Assembly: GCA_947627275.1 (NCBI GenBank)
Contig: CANQVK010000001.1
Coordinates: 109,977-173,976, forward strand
Direction: 5' to 3'
Source of the DNA: an uncultured Ruminococcus sp.
Lineage (GTDB): Bacteria; Bacillota; Clostridia; Oscillospirales; Ruminococcaceae
Length of the DNA: 64,000 nucleotides
Shown here one piece after another: positions 8,568-17,520 of the stretch. Both the position numbers and the translations under genes were made by a program. The notes under the pieces were generated by a model. It was not told where the DNA came from. It did no database searches and worked only from the letters and a program-made list of their open reading frames with translations. The number at the start of each line of letters is the position of its first letter. The stretch's first letter is position 1.

Positions 8568-8882
8568 ATGGCTGAAATCACCATAACAAAAGAAAATTTT
8601 GACGATGAAGTCCGCAATTACAAGGGTGTTGTTCTGCTCGACCTCTGGGCAAGCTGGTGCGGACCGTGCATGATGCTCTCCCCTGTTATTTCTGAAATCG
8701 CTGAGGAAATGGACGGCAAAGTCAAGGTCGGCAAAATCAATGTTGACGAACAACCCGAGCTTGCCGCCGCTTTCCGATGTGAAAGCATTCCAATGCTTGC
8801 CGTCGTTAAGGACGGAGCGGTACACAATATGGCTGTTGGCTACAGAGAAAAAGACAATATAATTAAAATGTTAAACCTTTAA
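8568..8882 (+). CDS. trx: Thioredoxin
   Basis: This 104-residue thioredoxin has the active site WCGPC, the cis-proline region SIPMLAVVKDG and a normal overall length. A longer frame upstream runs through the FTR-like gene and is not the real N-terminus; ATG 8568 follows AAGGAG. It reduces disulfides in cytoplasmic proteins. No NADPH-thioredoxin reductase gene lies nearby; the adjacent FTR-like protein is the candidate reductant. Confidence 0.92.
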   Translation: MAEITITKENFDDEVRNYKGVVLLDLWASWCGPCMMLSPVISEIAEEMDGKVKVGKINVDEQPELAAAFRCESIPMLAVVKDGAVHNMAVGYREKDNIIKMLNL

Positions 8883-8935
8883 AAATTGATTACACCTCCC
8901 TAAAATAGCGCATACTATATAGGGAGGTGATTTTT

Positions 8936-9034
8936 TTGATTTCTTTTATTCTGGGAAGTATGTTCGGAGGAACTGTCGGAGTTTTTGTAATGTGTCTGTG
9001 TACCGCCGCAAAATGGGGAGATCATCCCGAATAA
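8936..9034 (+). CDS. DUF3789-like small membrane protein
   Basis: The 32-codon frame starts with TTG after a very strong AGGGAGGTGA site. It encodes a single hydrophobic helix with a GGTVGVFVMCLC core and a short charged tail KWGDHPE, matching the DUF3789 family of tiny clostridial membrane proteins. The function is unknown. It lies 53 bp after thioredoxin and before a hairpin. Confidence 0.7.
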   Translation: MISFILGSMFGGTVGVFVMCLCTAAKWGDHPE

Positions 9035-9040
9035 ATAAAA

Positions 9041-9069
9041 AGGCTGTCGGAGATTTTCCGTCAGCCTTA
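9041..9069 (-). terminator. Terminator between DUF3789 gene and serS
   Basis: AAGGCTGTCGGA and its complement TCCGTCAGCCTT form a stem. On the minus strand it is followed by TTTTTATTT, so it mainly ends serS; it may also slow rightward transcription. Confidence 0.75.
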
Positions 9070-9079
9070 TGTTTTCAAA

Positions 9080-9095
9080 TGTTCCACGTGAAACG
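9080..9095. promoter_or_regulatory. parS-like site 2
   Basis: TGTTCCACGTGAAACG has two mismatches to the parS consensus. It lies directly after the serS stop codon. Confidence 0.75.
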
Positions 9096-9096
9096 A

Positions 9097-10386
9097 TTAT
9101 TTCTCGGGTACTACGATCTTATCCTTTCTCATGTAGGGACGCAGAGCCTCGGGAATTCTTATGCTTCCGTCCTCATTGAGATTGTTTTCAAGGAAAGCAA
9201 TGAGCATTCTCGGCGGAGCTACTACCGTATTATTAAGGGTGTGGGCGAAATATTTCTTCTTGTCAGCCGTTTTTACTCTTATACCAAGACGGCGTGCCTG
9301 AGCGTCGCCAAGATTTGAACAGCTTCCGACTTCAAAGTATTTCTTCTGTCTCGGAGACCATGCTTCTACGTCGATACTCTTTACTTTAAGGTCTGCCAAA
9401 TCGCCTGAACAGCATTCAAGTGTGCGTACGGGAATATCAAGAGTTCTGAAAAATTCAACTGTATAGCTGTAGAGCTTATGGAACCAATCCATGCTCTCCT
9501 CAGGCTTGCATACAACGACCATTTCCTGTTTTTCAAACTGGTGTATTCTGTAAACGCCGCGTTCCTCAATGCCGTGAGCTCCTACCTCCTTGCGGAAACA
9601 AGGAGAATAACTTGTAAGAGTTTTCGGGAGTTCTTCTTCGGGAATAATCGTATCAATGAACTTGCCGATCATGGAATGTTCGCTTGTACCGATGAGATAG
9701 AGATCCTCGCCCTCGATCTTGTACATCATGTTCTCCATTTCCGCAAAGCTCATAACGCCCGTCACAACGCTACTTCTTATCATGAACGGCGGAATGTAAT
9801 ATGTAAAACCCTTGTCGATCATAAAATCACGCGCATAGGACAAAATACAGCTCTGGAGCTGCGCAATATCGCCACAGAGGTAATAAAATCCCTCACCCGT
9901 GGTTCTGCCTGCACTCTCCTTGTCAAGTCCGTGAAGCTTCTCCATAATGTCAACATGGTGCGGAACTTCAAAATCAGGCACGAAAGGCTCGCCGAATCTC
10001 TCAACTTCAACATTTTCGCTGTCGTCCTTACCAATTGGAACGCTGTCGTCAATTATATTCGGGATAACAAGCATAATTTTATTTTTTTCTTCTTCAAGTT
10101 CAGCTTCAAGCTTTTCAAGTTCGGGAAGTTTTGCCTTTATTTCAGCTACTTCTTTCTTAACAGCTTCAGCTTCATCTTTTTTGCCCTGAACCATAAGTCC
10201 TCCGATCTGCTTGCTGATTTTGTTCATTTTATTACGGAGGTCATCACACTCAACCTTAGTTTTGCGGTACTGCTCGTCCAATTCAATTACCTTGTCAACC
10301 AATTCAAGCTTATCGTCCTGAAACTTCTTTCTGATGTTTTCCTTTACAACTTCGGGATTTGCTCTGAGAAATTTAATATCTATCAT
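9097..10386 (-). CDS. serS: Seryl-tRNA synthetase
   Basis: The 429-residue class II synthetase charges tRNA-Ser with serine. It has an N-terminal coiled-coil arm (about 30-100, rich in Lys and Glu) that grips the tRNA long arm, followed by the catalytic core with FRKEVGAHG (motif 2) and a late class II motif 3 around APPRMLIAFLENN. The start follows AAGGAGTTAAAAT. It is the last gene of the leftward parAB cluster, as in several Firmicutes origins. Length is typical. Confidence 0.97.
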   Translation of the reverse strand: MIDIKFLRANPEVVKENIRKKFQDDKLELVDKVIELDEQYRKTKVECDDLRNKMNKISKQIGGLMVQGKKDEAEAVKKEVAEIKAKLPELEKLEAELEEEKNKIMLVIPNIIDDSVPIGKDDSENVEVERFGEPFVPDFEVPHHVDIMEKLHGLDKESAGRTTGEGFYYLCGDIAQLQSCILSYARDFMIDKGFTYYIPPFMIRSSVVTGVMSFAEMENMMYKIEGEDLYLIGTSEHSMIGKFIDTIIPEEELPKTLTSYSPCFRKEVGAHGIEERGVYRIHQFEKQEMVVVCKPEESMDWFHKLYSYTVEFFRTLDIPVRTLECCSGDLADLKVKSIDVEAWSPRQKKYFEVGSCSNLGDAQARRLGIRVKTADKKKYFAHTLNNTVVAPPRMLIAFLENNLNEDGSIRIPEALRPYMRKDKIVVPEK

Positions 10387-10397
10387 ATTTTAACTCC

Positions 10398-11258
10398 TTA
10401 CTCCTCAACGACCAGCTTATCTGCAATTGCCGCGAGGTCATCTTTATCGTAAAATTCAAGAATAAGCACGCCCTTATTCTTTCCGTAATCGACTTTTACC
10501 TTGCGTCCAAGACGTTCTTTAAGTGAAATTTCCATCTCAACAAAATAATTGTCAATTTTACTGTCAGACTTATGTTCAGCTTCATTAGCCGCTTCTGCCG
10601 ACTTCTGAGCCAATTTTTCCACCTGTCGGACTGTCATTCCGCCGTCAGCCGCTCTGTTAGCTATCGCTAAAAGCATTTCCTCGTCCTCAAATCCGAGAAG
10701 CGCTTTTGCGTGACCAGCCGAAAGCTCTCCGTTTTCAAGCATTTTAAGGACGCGCTGCGGCAGGGAAAGCAGACGTACTGCGTTTGCAACGGCGGATCTT
10801 GATTTTCCGACCATTTTTCCAACCTGTTCCTGCGTCATACCGTAGTTTTCCATAAGTTCGCTGTATCCTGCCGCTTCTTCAACGGGGTTGAGATTTTCAC
10901 GCTGGAGATTCTCAATAATAGCGATCTGCATTGTCTCGGTATCGGAAATTTCCTTAATATTTACCGGCACTTCGTCCAATCCAAGCATTCGTGCGGCACG
11001 CCATCTCCGCTCGCCTGCGACTATCTGATAGCCGCCTGTTGAAAGCGGTCGCACAAGTATCGGCTGTAATATTCCGTGATCTCGTATAGAGTCAGCCAAA
11101 GCCGATATTGACTCGGTGCTGAAATGCTTTCTGGGCTGATCACGGTTCGGCTCTATTTCAGAGGTTCGCAAGGTTGACTTTACCTGTATATCGCTTGAAT
11201 TATCGCTGAACAAAGTGTCAAGACCTGCGCCTAATCCGCCTATTGCCATATTTTTCAC
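10398..11258 (-). CDS. parB: Chromosome partitioning protein ParB (Spo0J)
   Basis: The 286-residue protein binds parS, uses CTP to load onto DNA and helps segregate and organise the origin. The N-terminal domain carries ENLQREN and GERRWRAARM (CTP-binding and arginine motifs), followed by a helix-turn-helix (MTQEQVGKMVGKSRSAVAN) and a C-terminal dimer domain. The GTG start overlaps the soj stop by 4 bp (GTGA), so translation is coupled; an ATG nine bases downstream is an alternative. It pairs with Soj and with nine parS-like sites in this window. Confidence 0.95.
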   Translation of the reverse strand: MKNMAIGGLGAGLDTLFSDNSSDIQVKSTLRTSEIEPNRDQPRKHFSTESISALADSIRDHGILQPILVRPLSTGGYQIVAGERRWRAARMLGLDEVPVNIKEISDTETMQIAIIENLQRENLNPVEEAAGYSELMENYGMTQEQVGKMVGKSRSAVANAVRLLSLPQRVLKMLENGELSAGHAKALLGFEDEEMLLAIANRAADGGMTVRQVEKLAQKSAEAANEAEHKSDSKIDNYFVEMEISLKERLGRKVKVDYGKNKGVLILEFYDKDDLAAIADKLVVEE

Positions 11259-12073
11259 TGCCTTTCCTTTTTAAAGTTAAAGATGCCGCGTCTTTTTTTC
11301 TGCGGCAGTTCAAGAGGTTCGCCCAACAGCTCCAATCCAAGCAGCGTATACGATTCTGTTCCCTTTGACGATCTATCGTAGTACATAACCGGCTTACCAT
11401 GACTGGGAGCTTCGGAGATACGCACGTTTCTTGGAATTTTCGTTTTAAACACCTTATTCGGGAAGTATTTTTCGACCTCCGCAACAACATCGTTAGCCAC
11501 ATTAAGACGGCCGTCAAACATCGTAAACAATATTCCCTCAATATCGAGAGCCGGATTGTAGTTGTTTTTTACAATTTTAATGCTGTTGACAAGCTGAGAC
11601 AGTCCTTCAAGAGCATAAAATTCCGCAAGCATAGGCACGATAATGCTGTCGCTTGCAACAAGAGCGTTTATTGTCAGAGAACCGAGAGCAGGGGGACAGT
11701 CGATAAATATATAATCGTAGTCGTCCTTCACTGCCAGAAGCTGCATTTTAAGGCGGTTTACACGATTTTCCATGTTTATCAGTTCCAGTTCAGCTCCTGC
11801 AAGCGTTTCTGTTGCGGGAATAACGGAAACATTTTCAAATTCAGTAACAATTACAGCCTCATTAATGCGATTTTTCCCAATAAGAACGTTGTACGAAGTC
11901 ACATTGACAGAACGCTTTTTTATTCCGAACCCTGTTGTTGCGTTGCCCTGAGGGTCTAAATCAACGCAAAGCACTTTTTTTCCATGCGAACCGAGAAATG
12001 CGGCAAGGTTCACTACGGTAGTTGACTTTCCTACGCCGCCTTTCTGGTTGGCTACAGATATAGTTTTCCCCAT
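11255..12073 (-). CDS. soj: Chromosome partitioning ATPase Soj/ParA
   Basis: The 272-residue P-loop ATPase has the deviant Walker A KGGVGKST near the N-terminus and CVDLDPQGNAT just after. ATP-dependent dimers bind DNA and, with ParB, move origins and modulate DnaA. I chose ATG 12073 because AAAGGATGATTCC precedes it and the frame upstream (16 residues) is not family-like. The protein ends in a short basic tail (KKRRGIFNFKKERQ). The parB gene overlaps its stop. Confidence 0.95.
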   Translation of the reverse strand: MGKTISVANQKGGVGKSTTVVNLAAFLGSHGKKVLCVDLDPQGNATTGFGIKKRSVNVTSYNVLIGKNRINEAVIVTEFENVSVIPATETLAGAELELINMENRVNRLKMQLLAVKDDYDYIFIDCPPALGSLTINALVASDSIIVPMLAEFYALEGLSQLVNSIKIVKNNYNPALDIEGILFTMFDGRLNVANDVVAEVEKYFPNKVFKTKIPRNVRISEAPSHGKPVMYYDRSSKGTESYTLLGLELLGEPLELPQKKRRGIFNFKKERQ

Positions 12074-12190
12074 GGAATCATCCTTTCTTTTCATACCTGC
12101 CGCTTCAATTAACGCCAACAAATCGTGCGAAAATTACAAAAATCCGCTGGTCTGCTGTCATTATTGATACTGCAAGACGTCTATGCTAAT

Positions 12191-12219
12191 ATTATATCAC
12201 ATTTCCGCAAAAATGTAAA
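12191..12219 (-). promoter_or_regulatory. Promoter of the soj operon
   Basis: Minus strand TTTACA (12214-12219), 17-base spacer, TATAAT (12191-12196). It lies about 120 bases before soj and just downstream of the parS cluster. Confidence 0.65.
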
Positions 12220-12245
12220 TACATACAGGGCTTTTTTTGAAAAAA

Positions 12246-12359
12246 AGTTCCACGTGAAACGCTGTTTCAATGTTTCACATGGAACATTATTTTTTTTAGT
12301 CCTTACTCTGTTTCACGTGAAACAAAATGCCTTTTGTTTGGAGTGTTTCATGTGAAACA
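12246..12359. promoter_or_regulatory. parS cluster, four sites
   Basis: Four sites lie in 114 bp between noc and soj: AGTTCCACGTGAAACG (12246-12261), TGTTTCACATGGAACA (12271-12286), the perfect TGTTTCACGTGAAACA (12309-12324) and TGTTTCATGTGAAACA (12344-12359). The last begins two bases past the noc stop codon. Such density suggests the main ParB nucleation centre and possible autoregulation of soj-parB. Confidence 0.92.
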
Positions 12360-12360
12360 C

Positions 12361-13176
12361 TTACATTGTTTTCATCGGGATCCTGACACGGTATTCTATG
12401 TATTCCTCGCTTTGTATTCTTCGTGACTCCGCATGTATTCCCGATGACTGCATTGTTTCAATTGCCTTATTGATCGTGTTAAGGAAAAAAGTCACATTCT
12501 GAAACGCTCCCGAACGCTTTCTGCATCGCTGAATGTCCTTTCTTCTGCCAATATACTCATCTATGAGCTGCTCAGTTTTTTCAACGTTAAGGTTATTTTT
12601 AACAATTTTCTCCAAAACTGAAATTCTGTCCTCGGGACTTGCAAGTCTCAGCAAAGCGCGAGCATGTCTTTCAGTCAAGTTATATTTTATAATGATCCGA
12701 CGCTCGTCAGGGGTCAAACGAAGGATTCGGAGCTTATTTGCTACCGTACTTTGCGCCCTTCCAAGCTTAGAAGCGGCTTCCTCCTGCGTCAGTCCATAGT
12801 ATGTTATAAGCTTTTCAATTGCTGCCGCTTCGTCAAAAAACGGGAGATCCTGTCTCTGAATGTTCTCCACAAGCGCAATAATTGCCGAATCCCTGTCATT
12901 CATTTCATGAACGATACATGGAACATACGCCATTTCGCACATTTTTGCTGCACGAAGTCTGCGTTCTCCGGCAATCAATTCGTATTTATCCCCAACACGT
13001 CTTACCGAAAGGGGCTGTAAAATTCCGTTCTGCGAAATTGACTCAGCCAAGGATACTATTTCCGACTCGTTAAACTGCTTTCGAGGCTGATTCGGATTTG
13101 GAATTACTCTCCCGATTTCCACCTCGATAACCTTGTTGATTTGTCTCTCTTTTACTGCATTAAAAAATCCTGCCAT
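12361..13176 (-). CDS. noc: Second ParB-family protein, likely nucleoid occlusion factor Noc
   Basis: The 271-residue ParB paralogue has PNPNQPRK, GERRLRAAKM and a helix-turn-helix (LTQEEAASKLGRAQSTVANKLR). In Firmicutes the copy beside rsmG and mnmG is Noc, which binds DNA and the membrane and blocks division over the nucleoid. The N-terminus MAGFFNAVKERQ could form the membrane-binding amphipathic helix. ATG 13176 follows GAGGAAC; a start five codons earlier is possible. No Noc-type ATTTCCCGGGAAAT site was seen, so it may share parS sites with ParB. Confidence 0.85.
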   Translation of the reverse strand: MAGFFNAVKERQINKVIEVEIGRVIPNPNQPRKQFNESEIVSLAESISQNGILQPLSVRRVGDKYELIAGERRLRAAKMCEMAYVPCIVHEMNDRDSAIIALVENIQRQDLPFFDEAAAIEKLITYYGLTQEEAASKLGRAQSTVANKLRILRLTPDERRIIIKYNLTERHARALLRLASPEDRISVLEKIVKNNLNVEKTEQLIDEYIGRRKDIQRCRKRSGAFQNVTFFLNTINKAIETMQSSGIHAESRRIQSEEYIEYRVRIPMKTM

Positions 13177-13255
13177 CTTTTTGTTCCTCACATTTCAAAA
13201 ATTAGCCGTCTTACGGCTCTATATAAATAATAACACATTTCGGAAATAAATACCA

Positions 13256-13292
13256 CAAAAAAAATCCGCCGGCATTCGTCTGCATAGCGGAT
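13256..13292 (-). terminator. Terminator after rsmG
   Basis: On the minus strand ATCCGC and GCGGAT pair around a 17-base loop and run into an eight-base T-run, 22 bases beyond the rsmG stop. Confidence 0.75.
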
Positions 13293-13314
13293 CATTCGTC
13301 ATATTCTTTTATTT

Positions 13315-14028
13315 TTAAAGGGATTTTCTCTTAATTTGACTGCTGTTTCGAGGATACTTTGTCGGAGTCTGCGATATTTTTCTTATTTCAGCTATATTTC
13401 GGAGATCAGCGCCAAGCATATAGCCGTGTATCGACTTTATCTCAGCTCCGAGAATGCTAATCGCATTTTCTGAGTCTTTTACGCATTCCGAAGGGCCTTT
13501 CATTGCTATAAAACAGCCTCCTACCTTGACAAAAGGAATGCAGTATTCCGACAAAACGGACAAATTCGCAACCGCTCTTGCACAGGAAAAGTCAAATTTT
13601 TCCCGATATTCCGACATTTTCGCAATGTCTTCAGCACGACCGTGAATAAATTCGGCATCAATTTTCAATTTATCACAAAGCTTTTGAAGAAATGTAATTC
13701 TTTTGGCAAGACTGTCTAAAAGTGTAATTTTAAGGTCTGGACGCACTATTTTTAGCGGAACTGACGGAAATCCAGCGCCTGTCCCAACGTCAATAAGTGT
13801 TGAATCCGTCGGAATATCAACATGCTTTAAAACCAAGCAACTGTCAATAAAGTGCTTTACAAGGATCTCCTTCGGTTCAGTTATTGCTGTTAAATTCACA
13901 TTCTTGTTATATTCTACAAGAAAATCTGCGTATACATCAAAATTTTTATACATTTCGTATGATAAACAAAGAGAATATTGTTCAAATTCGTTACGGCAAA
14001 AATCATAATCCGGCAGCAAATTCTTCAC
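13315..14028 (-). CDS. rsmG: 16S rRNA (guanine-N7) methyltransferase RsmG
   Basis: The 237-residue S-adenosylmethionine-dependent enzyme methylates G527 of 16S r[19 protein letters not shown] is the SAM-binding glycine loop, and [12 protein letters not shown] matches the family's conserved ARA segment. I take the GTG at 14028, whose GTGA overlaps the mnmG stop by 4 bp and follows AAGGGAAAAGG; a GTG 21 bases earlier is also open. The order mnmE-mnmG-rsmG-noc is that of B. subtilis. Confidence 0.93.
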   Translation of the reverse strand: MKNLLPDYDFCRNEFEQYSLCLSYEMYKNFDVYADFLVEYNKNVNLTAITEPKEILVKHFIDSCLVLKHVDIPTDSTLIDVGTGAGFPSVPLKIVRPDLKITLLDSLAKRITFLQKLCDKLKIDAEFIHGRAEDIAKMSEYREKFDFSCARAVANLSVLSEYCIPFVKVGGCFIAMKGPSECVKDSENAISILGAEIKSIHGYMLGADLRNIAEIRKISQTPTKYPRNSSQIKRKSL

Positions 14029-15899
14029 CCCTTTTCCCTTTTTAGCCACACGATAAGCATGGAAACATCAGCAGGAGAAACTCCCGAGATCCTCGATGCC
14101 TGACCGATAGACGCAGGCTTTATCTTGTTGAGCTTCTCTGCCGCTTCGAGCCTAAGACCGTGAATCTGACTGTAATCAGTATCATGCGGCAAAAGTCTCT
14201 TTTCTAATTTTCGTGCCTGTTCTATTTGCGCAAGCTGTTTCTCAATATATCCCTTATATTTAATTTCAAGCTCAACCTGTTCGCACACGTCATTTGGAAG
14301 ATTCGGACGATTAATGTCATATGGCGCAATATCTCTGTAAGTTATCTGAGGACGTCGTATCAGCTCGGCTATCTTACAGCCGGTTTTAAGCGCGGCAGTC
14401 CCTTTCGATTCAAGCATAGCATTAAGTTCCTCGGACGGTCTGACTGTTTCACGTGAAACTCTTTTTATTTCAGCTTTTATCAAACTGATTTTTTGATTAA
14501 GTCTATTAATTCTTTCGTCTGAAACAAGCCCGATTTTATGACCTATTGGCATAAGGCGCTGATCTGCATTATCCTGTCTCAAAATTAGTCTGTATTCGCT
14601 CCTTGAAGTCATCATACGATAAGGATCTGAGCAGCCTTTAGTGACCAGATCATCTACAAGCGTTCCGATATATGACCCCGACCTCTCAAAAATTACAGGT
14701 TCACGTCCTTTTATCTTCAATGCAGCATTTATGCCTGCAACCAATCCCTGCGCCGCAGCTTCTTCATATCCCGAACTTCCGTTAAACTGTCCTGCACCGT
14801 AAAGTCCCGAAATACTTTTAAACTCCAGCGTCGGCATAAGCTGAAGCGGATCGCAGCAGTCATACTCTATTGCATAAGCCGGTCTCATTATCTCTACGTT
14901 TTCCAAGCCCTTTATAGTTCGCAGAAATGCAAGCTGAACATCTTCCGGCAGAGACGACGACATTCCCTGCAAATAGTATTCCTCTGTAGAAAGTCCCATC
15001 GGCTCTACAAATAGCTGATGTCTCGGCTTATCAGAAAATCTGACCACCTTGTCCTCGATAGACGGACAGTATCTCGGGCCAACGCCTTCGATCCTTCCGG
15101 CATAAAGAGGCGATCTGTCTAAGTTGGAAAGTATCACCTCATGGGTATTACTATTTGTATAACTCACATAACAGCTCACCTGATTCTTAAGTCCCTCTAC
15201 AGGCGTATCGAAAGAAAAAGGAACAATATCGCAGTCACCGTCCTGACGTTCCATAACTGAAAAATCAATGCTTCTTTTGTGTACACGGCATGGCGTTCCA
15301 GTCTTGAAACGCCTCAATTCGACCCCATTATCCGTAAGACTTTTGGACAGTCCAATACTTGGGAGAGCCGAATCAGGACCGCTTTCATAGGAGGACTCCC
15401 CTACGTGTATCTTTCCCTTTAAATACGTTCCCGTTGCAATGATCACAGCTTTTGCTGCATATTCAGCGCCGAGAGACGTGACTATCCCCGTTACCCTTCC
15501 GCTATCAGTAAGCAGCATGGATACTTCTCCCTGTTTAACAAACAGATTTTCTTGCTTTTCGCATACATTTTTCATGTAATTATGATACATTACCCTGTCC
15601 GCCTGCACTCTCAGACTATGAACGGCTGGGCCTTTTCCTCGGTTAAGCATACGGCTCTGGATAAAACATTTGTCCGCAGCCTTACCCATTTCACCGCCGA
15701 GAGCGTCTATCTCGCGGACAAGATGCCCCTTTGCAGTACCGCCTATTGACGGATTGCAGGGCATATTTGCGATCTGATCAAGCGAGATCGTAAACATTGC
15801 CGTCTTACATCCAAGGCGTGCAGAAGCCAAAGCCGCTTCGACGCCCGCATGTCCGGCTCCAACTACAATTACATCAAATTCGCCCATTTTATAAGGCAT
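14025..15899 (-). CDS. mnmG: tRNA uridine-5-carboxymethylaminomethyl modification enzyme MnmG
   Basis: The 624-residue FAD protein works with MnmE to make the cmnm5 group on wobble U34 of tRNAs. The FAD-binding [12 protein letters not shown] is near the N-terminus; [13 protein letters not shown] and the C-terminal helical domain ([16 protein letters not shown]) are family hallmarks. ATG 15899 has AGAGGTG five bases upstream; the frame continues upstream through a parS site, which accounts for an 11-residue false extension. A parS site also lies inside the gene at 14445. Confidence 0.97.
   Translation of the reverse strand: MPYKMGEFDVIVVGAGHAGVEAALASARLGCKTAMFTISLDQIANMPCNPSIGGTAKGHLVREIDALGGEMGKAADKCFIQSRMLNRGKGPAVHSLRVQADRVMYHNYMKNVCEKQENLFVKQGEVSMLLTDSGRVTGIVTSLGAEYAAKAVIIATGTYLKGKIHVGESSYESGPDSALPSIGLSKSLTDNGVELRRFKTGTPCRVHKRSIDFSVMERQDGDCDIVPFSFDTPVEGLKNQVSCYVSYTNSNTHEVILSNLDRSPLYAGRIEGVGPRYCPSIEDKVVRFSDKPRHQLFVEPMGLSTEEYYLQGMSSSLPEDVQLAFLRTIKGLENVEIMRPAYAIEYDCCDPLQLMPTLEFKSISGLYGAGQFNGSSGYEEAAAQGLVAGINAALKIKGREPVIFERSGSYIGTLVDDLVTKGCSDPYRMMTSRSEYRLILRQDNADQRLMPIGHKIGLVSDERINRLNQKISLIKAEIKRVSRETVRPSEELNAMLESKGTAALKTGCKIAELIRRPQITYRDIAPYDINRPNLPNDVCEQVELEIKYKGYIEKQLAQIEQARKLEKRLLPHDTDYSQIHGLRLEAAEKLNKIKPASIGQASRISGVSPADVSMLIVWLKREKG
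14445..14460. promoter_or_regulatory. parS site inside mnmG
   Basis: TGTTTCACGTGAAACT has one mismatch to consensus. It is within the coding region, so it is conserved in addition to the codons it spans. Confidence 0.88.
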
Positions 15900-15915
15900 A
15901 TTTTCACCTCTTTCA

Positions 15916-15931
15916 TGTTTCACGTGAAACA
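15916..15931. promoter_or_regulatory. parS site between mnmE and mnmG
   Basis: This is a perfect TGTTTCACGTGAAACA in the 36-bp gap between mnmE and the mnmG start. Confidence 0.93.
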
Positions 15932-15935
15932 AACT

Positions 15936-17297
15936 TTATTTTCCCACACAAAACCGTGAAAAAACCTCATCAACAACAGCGTCCGTTATTTTTTCTCCTG
16001 TCAATTCAAGCAAGCTTTGCTCAGCCTCGTCAAGAAGAACGTTCACAGCGTCCAGCATTTCGCCGGATCGTAAAGCGTCGAGAGCCTCACTGACAGCGCC
16101 CAAAGCCTTTTCAATGCAAAGCTTCTGACGTTCGTTTGAAACAGTGGTCATTGAAAAGCTTTCGGGATTCATCTCAAATATATCATTTAATGCGGATTCA
16201 AGTCCGGAAATTCCTATACTTTCTTTAGCAGAAATATATACTAAATGTATAAAAACACTTTTCAAAAAAGCTTCGTCTATAACGGTTCTCTCGTCCGATT
16301 TATTAACGACCGCAATACATTTTTTATTTTTAATTTTATTAATTAAATCCAAATCGTCCGCCGTGAGAGGACAACTGCCGTCAAAAACAGCAATTACAAG
16401 TTCAGCCGATTCAACTGCTTTCCATGCAATTTCAACGCCGATACCCTCGATAACATCGTCTGTATCTCTGATACCAGCAGTATCAGAGAGCCTGAGCGCA
16501 ATGTCCCCCAGCATAACAGTTTCCTCTACCACGTCACGGGTAGTTCCTGCAATATCAGTAACAATGCTTCTGCGGCATCCGCTCAGACAATTAAACAGTG
16601 TCGATTTGCCGACATTCGGTCTGCCGACTATCGCAGTTGCAACGCCGCTGCGAAGAATGCGTCCCCTGCCGTAATCGGCAATAAGCGAGGAAAGGTCGCT
16701 GAAGACCTCCGAAAGCTCGGCGGAAAGCGCATTAGGCTCGACCTCGGGAATGTCCTCATCAGGATAATCAGTCCAAGCAGCAAGACCGCTGAGCAGCCTA
16801 AGCAATCGAGCCGAACACCTCTGCGCGGCTTTATAAACAGCTCCTTCACGCAGATTTTCAGCCATTTTCAGCTCAGTTTCACTCTTTGCGGCGATAATAT
16901 CCATGACAGATTCCGCCTGAGTGAGGTCGATTTTTCCGTTCAGATACGCTCGTTTTGTAAATTCACCGGCTTCGGCAGTAACAGCTCCGTTTTTCAATGC
17001 GGCGCGAAGAATTTTCTTTGAGACGAAAAGTCCGCCGTGGCAGGATATTTCAACTGTGTCCTCGCCTGTATAGCTGTGAGGACTGCGGAAAACGGTCAGA
17101 ATGCAGTCGTCTATACGCTCGCCGCCGCTATGAGCGATACCGTAAGCGCAGGTATATCCAGCCATATCGGCGATTTTTTTTCCGCCAAAAGGGGTAAAAA
17201 TACGCTCTGCAACGTCAATTGCATTGTCACCCGAAATTCTTATAACGGCGATTCCGCCAACTGCATTCGGGGTAGAAATTGCGGCAATTGTTGACAT
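15936..17297 (-). CDS. mnmE: tRNA modification GTPase MnmE
   Basis: The 453-residue GTPase is the partner of MnmG in U34 tRNA modification. It has an N-terminal formyl-tetrahydrofolate-binding domain, a helical domain interrupted by a G domain (GRPNVGKSTLFN, DTAGIRDT, NKSD), and the invariant C-terminal FCVGK whose cysteine is catalytic. The start follows TAGGAGAAAATT. It lies upstream of mnmG with a parS site in the gap. Confidence 0.97.
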   Translation of the reverse strand: MSTIAAISTPNAVGGIAVIRISGDNAIDVAERIFTPFGGKKIADMAGYTCAYGIAHSGGERIDDCILTVFRSPHSYTGEDTVEISCHGGLFVSKKILRAALKNGAVTAEAGEFTKRAYLNGKIDLTQAESVMDIIAAKSETELKMAENLREGAVYKAAQRCSARLLRLLSGLAAWTDYPDEDIPEVEPNALSAELSEVFSDLSSLIADYGRGRILRSGVATAIVGRPNVGKSTLFNCLSGCRRSIVTDIAGTTRDVVEETVMLGDIALRLSDTAGIRDTDDVIEGIGVEIAWKAVESAELVIAVFDGSCPLTADDLDLINKIKNKKCIAVVNKSDERTVIDEAFLKSVFIHLVYISAKESIGISGLESALNDIFEMNPESFSMTTVSNERQKLCIEKALGAVSEALDALRSGEMLDAVNVLLDEAEQSLLELTGEKITDAVVDEVFSRFCVGK

Positions 17298-17394
17298 AAT
17301 TTTCTCCTATTAAAAATTTGGTCAAATGTAAAAATAACGGCATTAAGCCGTTGATTTCTTAAATATAACGCAGTACTCTAAGCAAGAAATTTTG

Positions 17395-17515
17395 TGCCAC
17401 TTCATTTCTTGCCAAAAGGTAACTTTTTAAACTCAACATCGCAACTTTATACTCTATTAAAAAGAGTATAAAGTCACGAAAACTGAGATCCCAAAGTGTT
17501 ACTCCTATTTAGAAT
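17395..17515 (-). repeat. Family A repeat, degenerate copy A8
   Basis: Read on the minus strand it shows a CTTTGGGATCTCAGTTTTCGTGAC segment in pieces, a slot hairpin CTTTATACTC/GAGTATAAAG (17445-17473) and a right flank AGTTACCTTTTGGCAAGAAA. The GGGGGAC head is missing. It starts 6 bases after the jag stop in the same orientation, like the other family A copies. Confidence 0.6.
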
Positions 17516-17520
17516 TTTTC

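Noticed and set aside
9478..10452. 324-residue plus-strand ORF
   Set aside because: It is the antisense shadow of serS and parB; the opposite frame is an unambiguous synthetase.
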